Shown here: positions 48,346-60,300 of the stretch, piece by piece
How positions within the stretch are numbered: the stretch's first letter is position 1
Layout: every line of letters begins with the position of its first letter
Assembly (NCBI RefSeq): GCF_009389715.1
Contig: NW_024067979.1
Location: 212,501-276,500, forward strand
Source: Phoenix dactylifera
Taxonomy: Eukaryota > Streptophyta > Magnoliopsida > Arecales > Arecaceae
DNA: 64,000 nucleotides
Direction of reading: 5' to 3'
Translations under genes and position numbers: made by a program
The notes under the pieces: generated by a model
Told to the model about the DNA's origin: nothing
Databases searched by the model: none
Seen by the model: the letters and a program-made list of their open reading frames with translations, nothing else

Positions 48346-48354
48346 CGGCTTCGC

Positions 48355-48535
48355 GGGAGAAGAAGAAAGGAGAAGAAGGAAAGAGAGGAAGGAAGGAGAA
48401 GAGGAGAAGAAAAAAGAAAAGAAAAAAAAAGAAGAAAAGGAAAAAAAAAGAGAAGAAAAAAAAGAAAAGGAAAGAAAAAGAAAAAAAAGAAAAGGAAAGA
48501 AAAAGAAAAAAAAGAAAAAGAAATAAATAAATAAA
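48355..48535. repeat. Purine-rich (GAAAA)n tract
   Basis: About 180 bp of A and G on the plus strand with almost no C or T, followed by AAAT repeats to about 48630. It directly abuts the GC-rich array. Confidence 0.9.
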
Positions 48536-49161
48536 TATGTATATAAATGAACAAATAAATAAATAAATAAAATAATAAATAAATATATTTTAATGAAATA
48601 AAATTATAAATAAATAAATAAATAAAAATATTAGTAATTATTTAACCAATTTTTTCACCTAGTTAGAAAATTTGTTAGAGAAATAAATGGTCATCAAAAG
48701 AGTAAAAAATTAATTTATACTAATAATTATAATATTTTATACATTTATTATTGTATTATACTATAAATATAATATAATATAATATTATGTTATGTTAAAT
48801 AATTTAATATTATATTAAATTATTATCCTATAGTATACAATGTTATAGTACTATATTATAATAATATTATGTTACATTACATTAATATTATACTATATCA
48901 TATATTTATGTATTAATATATATTATATTTTATTATGTACTATTGTATAATACTAGTAATGTCCTTTATGGTCATTTTTGTCGTACAAAAGTACTTTCTC
49001 AGTTTGTTTACCAAAAAATGTTAAAGTGCCACAGCACTTTAGAAATGTAGTTACCAAACAGCAAACAGCTTTTTATAAAATCTCTACTTTCAACAGCTCT
49101 ACTTTTAACAGCTCTACTTCCAACAGCTCTACTGCTAACAGCTCTCCCAAACATGGCCTTA

Positions 49162-49420
49162 ATTTGTGGTAGACTTTAAAAGAAGCAATACTTTTCGAAA
49201 GACACATGAGAAATAAATGAGTCGTATTCTCCGTTCATGCTTCACACAAAAGACATCTTGTACTTGCTGCCCCCAATCCTTCCTTGCTAAAATATCTTTT
49301 GCGTGTAATTTCTTTTGAAGAGCCAACCACATGAAGACTTTGGCCTTTTCCAATACTCCGGCTTTCCAAAGAGGGTTGTAGAATGGATATAAGATGCCTC
49401 CATTATTTTGAAGAGTTAAT
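49162..49420 (-). mobile_element. LINE remnant, zinc-binding RT domain (zf-RVT)
   Basis: On the minus strand, YPFYNPLWKAGVLEKAKVFM is followed by WLALQKKLHAKDILARK, then DWGQQVQDVFCVKH and LIYFSCVF. This is the zf-RVT domain of plant non-LTR elements. It is followed beyond the inserted Harbinger derivative by 47376-47186, so the transposon landed in an old LINE. Confidence 0.7.
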
Positions 49421-50290
49421 TAAGCTAAGTAGTCCATACTTTGAGAAGTTTATTAACATCCAATATATGATGTAAAATTAGACTATAAATAACAAACACT
49501 TGATTGCTATCTAAATAATAATAACAGCCTCAAAATTGAAAAGATACATCTTATTTAAAAGCAAGTATAGATACCTAATTATCATTAAAAAAAAAAGTAT
49601 AGACACCTAAATATGTTCTAATATGTTATTACTTTTATGTTTTCAATTGAAAAATATGTTCATGTAAAACTAGTACACATAAATATATACACGCGCACAC
49701 ATGTATGCATTATGTATACTACTAGCAGCATGTATGCATGCATGTAATACCAGATAATTTAGCAAGCAAAGATTGATTTTGATGAGGTTGAGAATAAGAA
49801 ACTTTATTCTCACACCTAACTAGAAAAAAGTTTCACAATTTTGCCTTTGATACCATACCTAATCCATTAATCGTTGGGTTCGAGTCGGGTTGAGGATGAG
49901 ATCTAGCTGAGTTGGATACTAATATAAAAATGATATCTTTAATTTGACTTCAAAGTCAATTGGACTTTCAATTTGAGATGCTTTGCCCCTTTCTTTTTGG
50001 GCTTGCACATGGGGCCAGTCCATGGATCACGTTTCGCCAGGTCGCCAGAGGCCCGAGCCCAGCCATTGCGCCCTTGCCCCCGGTCAGAAAGACACTTCCA
50101 TCAAAAGATTCTTGCGTATTGGAACCACAAAGTAAGAATACAAATTGCACCTACAACGATACCCAGATTATACGCCCAGCCCCCATATGCGAACCATTCC
50201 ACGGTCCACTTTGAGTAGCTCTACCCACCAAACCGTAGGTCCCACACAAATGTGAAGGTCGGTTATCGTTCAAGTCAAAGTCAGCTGTCT
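49421..50290. other. Intergenic, promoter side of the RING gene
   Basis: AT-rich to about 49950, with a CA/TA and CATG microsatellite near 49680-49745. From 49975 it becomes GC-richer. No gene supported; open frames near 49960-50218 resemble nothing known. Confidence 0.45.
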
Positions 50291-51333
50291 TACAAAAAGG
50301 AAAAAAAAAGGGGGCCAAAATCTCCGCCGTAACTTTGCTCTTTTTTTCTTTTTTTGGGGTAAATTTGGAACTTTGCTCTTTACCACGCGCACTAAATCCT
50401 TCTGGTCTCTGCGCGATTATTATTCCTTCATTTACGTTTTTTTTCTCAGCTATCGCCAGTGAAAGAATCCAGCGAAATAGAAACCAGAGTTTCGGATTTG
50501 GGGAGATTTTATTCGGTTTTATTCTCTGTCGATCGATTGCATCGATTTCTATCCTTTCTTTCGTTGCATCTTGAGGTACTGCATCACTAATTTTTCGTCT
50601 CATTTCTCAAATCCTTTCGAAATGATCGGTTTTTTTTTTTTTTTTTGGGAGATTTGAGAACAGAATTATTGATGACCGTTAACCAGTGGTAGTTCGAATG
50701 GATTCTGTCCGTTATTTTGGTAGATTTGGTTCCACTTTTAGATAGATTTGTTGGGATTTCGGCGGCTAAGAATGTGTTCTATAAATAGAAATATCCAACT
50801 TAGGAAAAGGGGAATTTAATTCATATGGGGTTTATCTTTCCCGTGGATTTCTATTCTTCTTCTTTTTCTACCTATCTTTTCTTTCCTCTGGGGTTTTTGT
50901 TCTCTGAATTAGGTTTTTTTGTTTCTTTTTTGATTTTTTTTCTAATATCTTATATTAATTTATTCTTTTTTTTAAAAAAAAAAATATAACTGCATTTGTT
51001 CTGAAATGGTAGTTAAGAAGAATTTTCTTCCTTTGCTTACAGGTATCGGCGGAACGGGCAATCTCTTTCAGCAAAACAAATTGTACTTTTTTGTGATTAA
51101 ATTGTCATCTTCCGCAAACTGATTGAATTTTAAGGAGAAGAGAGGGTTCAGGGCCGCCGGAATCTCAGTTTTCTGCGACCAGAACATCCTCTCTCATTCG
51201 AAGTTTTGCATTGATTTCTTAGTACTTTAGAAAAAGAAAGGAAACAAAAGATATTCATAGTCAGTTTACAGAGTTGGAATTGGAGAATTGCTGCTGGAGA
51301 GATTGATTGGAACAGGGAAGGGAGTCTGGGCTT
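50291..51333 (+). promoter_or_regulatory. Likely 5' UTR and leader intron of the RING gene
   Basis: A plausible leader exon runs to about 50575 (ends TTGAG|GTACTG), followed by a T-rich intron with acceptor CTTACAG|GTATCGG near 51042, and a second leader part up to the ATG at 51334. These borders are inferred only from splice-like words and composition. Introns in the 5' UTR are common in plant ubiquitin-pathway genes. Confidence 0.4.
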
Positions 51334-54300
51334 ATGGGATCTGTTTGTTCCTGCTTGCACATCGAAGATTTCGAAGAATACACACATGACAATGCTTCAG
51401 TTTATAGACACTGCATCTGTTTCAGATGCTTGGCTCAGCAGTTGATACATGCAGTATGTTTATCCTTAAAAAAAAAAGATACATGCAGTATGTTTATCCT
51501 AAAAAAAAAGAGACATGCAGTATGTTTGAAGTTTGATATCATTTCTTAAATTTCCTTGATGTTGGGGTTTTGCATGATATTGGGAACTTAGAAACCTTCT
51601 TGTCACATTTTAAGGAAAAAAATTAGCATTGCAATTAGCCTGCTGCCTGTTCTTTTGCCCTGAAAATTTACCAATTGTTACTTGTTTTTGTCCAGGACTT
51701 TTGGCTGAGTTTGACAGGATGACAAGTAGAATGACTGGTTGAAACTTTCAGACATTTAAGATGAAATTAGTATACAATTCTTACATGCATAAACTTTATG
51801 GAGTATCATGGTTTGTTTCGTCATCTGTGTTCCAATACTTCTGCATTGTGATAAAAAGAATACAGGATTGAACTTAAAGCAAACTGGAACTATATTAGTT
51901 TGAGGGTCGGATACAAGACATGACCAACAAAGAATTTAATTATGTTCTGACGAGCAGTGACTAGTGGAGACGCTTTTATACTTGTGAGGTTTGGTCCCCA
52001 CAAGCAGGTGAGGGTATACTATTATATATTTTCTATCTAGTTGCTTATGAAAACATCTGCATAAGCGTAACATGGTAAAACTTTCAAGAGCTGTGAATGT
52101 AACCTCCAAATCTTATTTCTATGCACTTATCAATTTGTCTTTGTCATGAAAGTGTGTGGCATAATGTGGAAGATTATGAATGGTCCATCATTAGTTATAT
52201 ACTCTTCTTGTCATGAATCTGGAATCAGGTAGCAGAAGACTAATGTGGGTAAAGAGTTTCTTAAATCACTTAATAGTGTAGATTGTCCTTCGAACTTAGA
52301 AGAAGCCATTAGAAACTTAGAGGTTTTATTTTTTTCTAAATGCTTTTAAAGTTTGAAAGTAGTTAATCTATCCATTCTGATAGCTTTGTCTGTCAGAGAT
52401 CTCTTGTCCCTATTAACTTTATGATATTCAGTTATAACACGCCCTGAGTTGCCTTCATTGTCTTTTCTAAAATTTTCTTTACGATATTTACTTGTGGTAA
52501 GATATGAATATGAGTTATTTATGGGATCGCTGAGGATTTTTTTGCTCTCTGATGTTAACATTTATGCTTGTTATAAATGCACTATTGGTATCACAAGGAG
52601 GCTGCTGTTGCTTACAACTCTGTAAATAATAGAATATGTGTTGTTGGGACAGTGAACTAAGTGAATTGTACGTCAGGACTATAGCAGTTTCAGGGGATGA
52701 TATTCACAGAATTGGATATGCCTTTGTTCGGGACATGGGTGGAGTTGAGAATTGATTGAACAGGTAAGTGTTTTCGCTGTCTACATTCATTTTACAAAAG
52801 ATAAAATGATGGTTGAGAATGCCTGAGATAGGAATACGTAGATAAATTTCACATGCAGATTGTTGGTGGTAACCATTCATAAATTATCCTTGAAAGTTCA
52901 GGTGATATCTAATAAACTATTTTCATTGCACATACTTGATTGTGGAGCTATAGAAGTGCTGACTAGGATATGCATTTAAAAAATGAGGATGCGAAGTTTT
53001 TCAGTAAAACCTGAAAATTGAAAAAGTGATAGGAGTCCTGCACAGGTGCTAGGGGTAGCAGTTGTAGAAAATAAAGTGAGTGAAATTATTAGAAGTTAGT
53101 GAGTGTTGGTTAGTTGCAAATTTAATTTGAAGGTTTTGAAAAAGAGGAGCAGACTAAAGAAGGCATAGATAGAAGTAGTGGGAAATGAGAATTTTATGCT
53201 TGTTGAAAGGAGTTGACCTTTGATAGGATTTGATATCCGTATACAACCTGCAGAGCCAATTGAAAACATTGAAATTTAAAACAAGTAAAGGAGGCCTACA
53301 TGGTAGGTTGCACTGGATGAAGAAAATGTTTCACTATGACTAGTTAGAACAAAGGGAATATTTGTCATAAGGTGGATAGCTATTGAGGCAAATTCCATGT
53401 TGGCTGAGAAATACTAGAGGTTAAGATATTGTGGATGGTGCATCTTGTTTGGTGCTATTAAACCTGCTAAATCTGATATCTGCTTCATGAGCCAAGTTTG
53501 CTACTTTATAGATAGTTGGGCTGGTCTGTATGGCACAATCCTTGATATGGGGCGGTACACGTGCACAGAACACCTTGATATGCCTTAGTACAAATGCAAG
53601 AAAAAGGAAAATGTGTCAAGCATCACTGGGCGTCGATACATCCAACAAGATAGGCCATAATACCTGCCTGGTTTGCCTGGTACCAATGTGTAGAGGCCCC
53701 TGTTATACTGGTCATGGGGGGCATGGTGTTAGAATGCATGAGTTTTGAACCCTTGATTTACTATCAAAACTATGAAGGAAGCCATGGCCACTGCACCAGT
53801 GGAGTACTGAAGGCCAGAAGCATCATAATTTCTTATTCAAAGTAGGTGGGAGCTGCTAAGTGCCTAGGTATAGAGATGGCTATCCCCACCCTCTGGCTTG
53901 CCCAACTTTTGATTGAAGATGAGCCAAAGGGTCTTGTGAACCCAAACTGAAGGCAAAGCTGCAGAACTGGATTCAGACCTGATATGACTTGGAGTAACCA
54001 GTCATGCCTTTATATGTTTTTCCACTTTCTGATTATTATAAACTGTGTTGATATCTGTAGAACGCAAATGCTTATAATCTATAAAGTTTGCTCCTTTACA
54101 TCAAACTAACCCCTTTGTATAGATATTATGAGAATTGATTATGTAATAATGCCCCCTAATTTTGGAGATGCCCATAAATTTTTTTTACTAGGATGAACGA
54201 ATTCTATTTCACATTTCAGTTGGTCTTGAATGCTCAGCAGAATATTTTGCAATATACAAAGCATACTGTTCCTGTTTTTTTGGCTATAATCTATCCAACT

Positions 54301-57300
54301 TTCGGTAATCTCTTCAAATTTTCCTTTTCTCATAATTTAGTCTTGGTTGACATGCAGTGGTTCTTTTTTTGCCTCCAGTTTTGTGTTTTTAGTACATCGT
54401 GGCTGACAAAGAAACCTGTCTTCTTTGTTTGGAATTTTGTTCATTCATCTATGATTGGAGTCCAGCATGTGTGATGCATGTGCAGTTTATTTTTATTTGC
54501 TGAGCCCAGCCTAGGAGAGGAGCGGGAATCTAAGTTTTTCTTTTTCTCCTATATTATATTCGTAGGGCCTGGCTTGAGACTTTGGGGCCGGCCTGCTCAA
54601 AGCCTTTCCTATTTCATATTAGTAGATGTGAGATCTATTATATATTGTTAACATAAATAGACTCTTTCAGATCGTGGCATTTGCAGGCCAAATAAGGGCT
54701 AATTTTATTGCTGCCTCCTAGTGAATTGTGACAGATGCAAAGAAACCATTACTGACATATCTTAAAGACATTTACATGACTGGTGATGCTGATTTGCTGG
54801 GTTATAAACATGCATGAGAAGAACAACTTTTGATTTGGGTTTATATGGACAAGAATAATTTTTCGTATTAGGCAATATGTTCTTGTTCTAGTCAAACCCA
54901 TTATTACCATAGATATGCAGCATTTGTGGGAATACTTACTATGCTTGGGTGTCACAACACTTATGATGTTTCTATCATTACCTGCTGCAATCTACTTGTG
55001 GTAACCAGTGTGATTACCTTTTTTTAGAGAAGTAGCTAGTGTGCTTATAGATGTTTGTGGAAGTTAAACTTGCCTGGAGGGAACATGGGAATTATATCTA
55101 TCCATTCTTGCAGGTCTTGAATCTCATGTTTGGCAGAATCCTGCATCATGATTGGCTACTGTCTATTTAAAGTTACACTTGCCATAAAATTCAGGCTACA
55201 ACTACAAACATTCAATAACTGTCTATCTAAAGTACTTTACCTCATGTTTCCAATGGTTATTGAAATCATCATATTTTTATCACATATAGGCACTCCTTTT
55301 AAATGTTATAAATAGGTATACACTTTAAGAATTGTTTTTCCCTTTGCTAATTCACATGAAGGAAGGATACATTTCCACATTTTCACTTGAAGACCGTTAT
55401 TGCAATTTTGTTTTATATCTTTTTGAGAACAAGCACACTTAATTTATTTCAACGGTGCTCATATTGTATCTAAATTTATGTACCTTTGTGTCTCCTTACA
55501 TTTGCAGCGGTAGATAATAAATTATATCCTTGACGTGGACAAATTTAATATCCATAATATGTGAACTTGGGTGATAATATTATGGTAGTGAATAAGCTGG
55601 GCGGGGATATTACACAATCTGGTGTTGAATTTAGTGCCATACACTGTTTTTGATATTTAAAGTATCTTGAAAAATGGACTACTTATTTGAAATTTATGAT
55701 ATGCACGTGGTAAGCTGTCTTTTTCTTTCATCTTTGCAGTACACGGCTTTATTTCGAAGAGGGGAAGTGCGTGCTATCCCTTCGTCCAGGCAGGGGACTG
55801 CTCCTTTAGCTTCTGCTGCACTAGTCACAGATGATTCTATACCGGATACATACTGCGCTCCTCCAAGGCCTTTACCTTATGATGATCCTAGATGCTCACG
55901 GGCCACAATATGATGGACTTATCTCAAGGCGTGATAAGTCTTCAAGCCATTTCCATGAGGAATCTGAACCACTGAGAAGAAATAGTAACGATACTGAAAT
56001 AGAATCAAGGAGCAGAATAGACAAGTGGCATGGATCTAACTATGAAGGGGGGTCCAAGTTGTGCCATTCTGAGTCCTCCCTGAAGCACCCCTTGACAGAA
56101 GACACGAAGGGAGCGACTTATTTTTTTTCTTCATCTGAAGATGAAGATGTGTGCCCAATATGTCTTGAAGGTAGATAACAGCAACCCTGTATTATATGGT
56201 CTCTTTACGAGCTAAACTAAAGTTTTTCTTATGGGACATCTCGTTTGTCAGCTCTATCTGCCATGTCCAAAAGAACAAATTTGATTTTCTCTATTCTATT
56301 GATAATGCAAATTCAAGTTGTATTCTATAGGACTAAGCAGTAGAGTAATACATGGACTAAGGAAAATATATACGAAATACTGACATGAAAGGGTCACACA
56401 AGGAGCAGATCACACCATATGTCCCTAACTGTTTTGTAGTATGCTAGACCTCAGGATCACCGCACATATGCTGTTTTGTTGGGAGCTTTTAATCTCTGAA
56501 AAAATTTATCCTGTTTAGCTTTTTTCTTTATCTGGAATTCTAAGCTTCTTCACTAGATTTGTATTAATAAGCCCTTCAAAAATATCAACTCATTCTTGGG
56601 ACAAAGGCAACATCTTACTCTAGAGAGACCTTGCTGATGAGATAAATCTTGCCATACTGTAATGATAAGGAGGGATTTTGAGATTCAAAATCAATTCATA
56701 GTGAATACTACAGAATCCTTGGTCAGGGAATGGCGTCAGAAGCTGCTACTATGTGTTCTAATTACTAAGTCCTAAAACTATTTAATGACAAGACTTATAA
56801 TATTTATATTGTAATGAGTATTGACTTTATGGATTAGGATGTCATCCATCACAGTTTGAGAAGGTTTCATGACCAGCTCTCAACTTGATATCTATGCCTT
56901 CATTTGGTGTCCGGTTCTTGATCAAGGCAACGGTAGGCAAGAAAGCACATGCAGCTAACCTAGAAGGACAATCGGTGGATCAGACAAAGGTTTGTAGTCT
57001 CGGTATCAAACTGTGTACAAGTAGGAGACCGGTAAGGTATGGTACTATGCCATATTGTATTGTATCGGCGCACCAAAAAATATATTTTTTATTTCAAGTT
57101 TTTAAATCGTTCTTTATTTACTTTTGAGTGCAAAAATAGTGTTCTATGAGTTTGCTTTCAATGTTTAAATATAATATACTTAATTTCTTATGTTACGTGT
57201 CTAAAGAATGGTGTGATTGTATAATAGACATGAAGAATTTTAAAAAAAAATTGTACAAATTGTTGAGGGGTGGCAATTTATGACTCGACCTAGCATCCTA

Positions 57301-60300
57301 ACCTTCATTCGACCTACATTAAGCAGGTTTAGGTTTTAGCATAAATAGGTCCAGGTCATAAACGGGTCGCCCCACCTAGACTTGTTAATTAAACGGGTTG
57401 CTTTTAGGTTGAAACTTCTAACCTATTTAGCCCATTTAGACCCGTTTAAAGTGGGTTAGGTCATGAACCAACCTGTTTAATCCATTTAAGACTTGCGCAA
57501 CTTGTTTAAAACCCATTTAAGCCATATAAGACTTGTTTAACCCATTTAACTTCTTTAACTTGATTCAACTAGTTTATTAAATAGCTTATGTGGATCATGT
57601 TGGGTTGCCTGTTTAATAAAAAGGTTAGGTTTGGAATTGGACTTTTGATCTGTTTAACAAACAAGTCGGGTTTGGGTTGGCAAATTTTTGACTTGACTTG
57701 CATCCGACCTGACTTGATAGCCACCCCTACCATTGCATAGATCTGACTAATGAAATCATGCCCAAATATAACATCTCGTCATTATTTCTCTGTATGTTTC
57801 AATATCTGTCCATTTACAGGATGTGACAAGAAAAATGGAAGCGAGAAATATCTAGATCAGAGGAACAACTCACCCTTCCACTCTCTCCATCTCTTTCTCC
57901 TCTCCTCTCTTTCTTCTCTCCTACCTTGAAACAGAGGGGGAAAAGGGTTCTATATTCCTTTCTCCTCCAATTATTGAGGCTTTGAACTGGTAAGGGGCCC
58001 TAACCATGCCAAACTGCTTGGAACCGAACAGTTCTGGGTAGTTCGGCTCGGAAAAAACCAGTTTACACTGGTTCAGGCAAAATCCTGTACCAAGACCATT
58101 AACCATCCTAGTTCGAGGTTGGTATGGGTATGATACTGACTGAACTGAGTGGTTCGCCATGGTATTGCAATCTTTGGATTAGAAACCTACTGTAGTGGCT
58201 ACATATATCAGGTTGATTTTTTCTTGTAGAGGAGCATGCACTATCATTAGGACTTTCAGTCCCTATGTGGATATCCATTTACCACTTTGTTGCCATATTG
58301 TAGAAGGAATTACATCTTGTTTATAAATATGAAGTCCAATAAATATTTATGGACTCTTGCTGTGCTAGGATGTTGGGACTTATGCACATGCATTATTAGA
58401 TTCCAAGATTTGCTTGGTGACCATGACATCCACTATAAAAACTGCTAGAGCGATTTTACTTGATGGCTTTCTTGCAAGTACTTCTGATGTCTTTTATGCC
58501 CTGTTGCTAAGCTAATTGAAATGGGTAACATGTTTGTGGTTCTTTTCTTAATGTTCCACATATGCAAGTGATAATGTATATCTGGTCTTTATGGTTCTAT
58601 TTTGGAATTATTTGTGGTATTCATTTTTCAAACCGGTATGGCATACATTGTACAACCCAAACAATCCAAAACAAGAAAAGCAATGACATGTTTTTATTCC
58701 AAGATCTGCAACTCCATGCTATACATTTTTAGGTAAGCCTCTTTTCCTGCACTTAAAGTTTCCCCCTTTTTATCTATGACAAACAATCATGACCAAATTG
58801 AAATATATCTGAAGTTTAATTTTGTGACTTAATATAAGATCTTGATCTTCTATCAACTTGAACCTTTAGACTTTTGATAGCTTTGCATTGTCGAAAATCC
58901 TTTCATTCTTCTCATCCCAGATATGCCCGATGAAAGCATGAAGAACCCAGCTTGCTCTTGTAAATATGATATTGTCTTTAGAAAAGAAATTCTCCAAATC
59001 TTACCAAGACTTCCTTGAGCCGCCGCTTCCCGATCTTTGTAGTCTCATAAATAATTTTCTATTTTCTTAAAAAATTACAGTATTCTGCACTCTTAATATT
59101 TAAGATGTAAGCATCCAAGGAACCATTGTTTTAAAGTATATTAAGATGTAAGCATCCAAGGAACCATTGTTTTAATGTATATAGCATAATTACTCTTTTG
59201 AGAGACGATATGAGGCTTGTTTTACAAACCTTCCCTCGTGACTCTTGCATTTGCTCTTGGTTAAACAATATTTCTGGCATCTCATGTACTTACTGAAATA
59301 ATATAAGCCCACGTTGATCTATGCAATTGGTTATTTTCATGACTTTGTTGTCTTATTCATTTGATGTTGGCTTTGGAACATTCCATGGTACGATGTACCT
59401 ATTGGTGTCGGTGCATACCAGGCGTGCTATGCCATATCGGCACCGGACCCATACGTAGAATGAGGAGCGTATCGTGTCGGTATGCCAAATTGGCTGCCGC
59501 ACTAGGCATCTCGACATTATATCAGGATGGTACCGGTAAAGAATCTGATATCGAGATGGCAAACCTTGGTACATTCCTTAATTTTCTTTCAGTTACACGT
59601 CAATTGCCTACACGTAGCACAATACTACCTACAATTTTTGTGAACCACACCTTCATCTATTTTGATTTCTAATGCATATCTAATCGTGAAAGATGTTCTT
59701 CTCTCATGGTTCTTGTATCCATCCGTAAGATTTAGGTAAGAAATGAGCTAGTCTTATATTTGTTTCGGCTTGATATACCTGACATCAGCTGCCAGCAGGT
59801 TGATTTTTTTTCTAGAAGTTCCTGTGGCAGGTTCACCTCCGGGACCCCCATTTGACCCTCCTGATATGGAAACCATAAATTGGCATCATCTTCGTGTTTA
59901 AAAAAGATCCGAAGATTTGATTGATTCTTTATTGCAATGATGTCTAAGCTTTGTTGTATACGAAGCTTTGATTGATTCTTTATTGCAATGATGTCTAAGC
60001 TTTGTTATATGCGAAGCTTTGATTTATTCTTTATTGCAATGATGTCTAAGCTTTGTTGATTTTTTGTAGTTGTACCTACTGTTGATGGACTCAGAGCATA
60101 ATGCAGCATCTTTTTGTTTCCTCCTTAACCAATGTCATTTGTAATAGATCTTACAGACCTATTTATGTTTGTATATTAGTGATACAACATGTTATATGCC
60201 TCCCCTGTATCTGATCATTTTATTACTTTTGTTTAGAGCTTCAATTATGCCTGTTCCATAAGCTATTAACCAAATCCGCAGCTGGTTTCTCCTGGGTTGG

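Larger units (their letters stand above)
47377..49158. mobile_element. Non-autonomous PIF/Harbinger derivative, 1782 bp
   Basis: The ends GGCCCTGTTTGGGAGAGC and, inverted, GGCCATGTTTGGGAGAGC are flanked by TTA (47374-47376 and 49159-49161). About 215 bp at the left and 430 bp at the right match the long element at 18762-25951, including the subterminal hairpin and one copy of the 138-bp unit. It has no ORF1 or transposase. The centre is replaced by a GC-rich tandem array and a purine-rich tract. Confidence 0.9.

Noticed and set aside
47601-48554. Long open frames on both strands (257-317 residues, Pro/Arg or Gly/Arg rich)
   Set aside because: They arise from the GC-rich tandem array, which has few stop codons in any frame, and the purine tract. 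No domain, and both strands are open at once.
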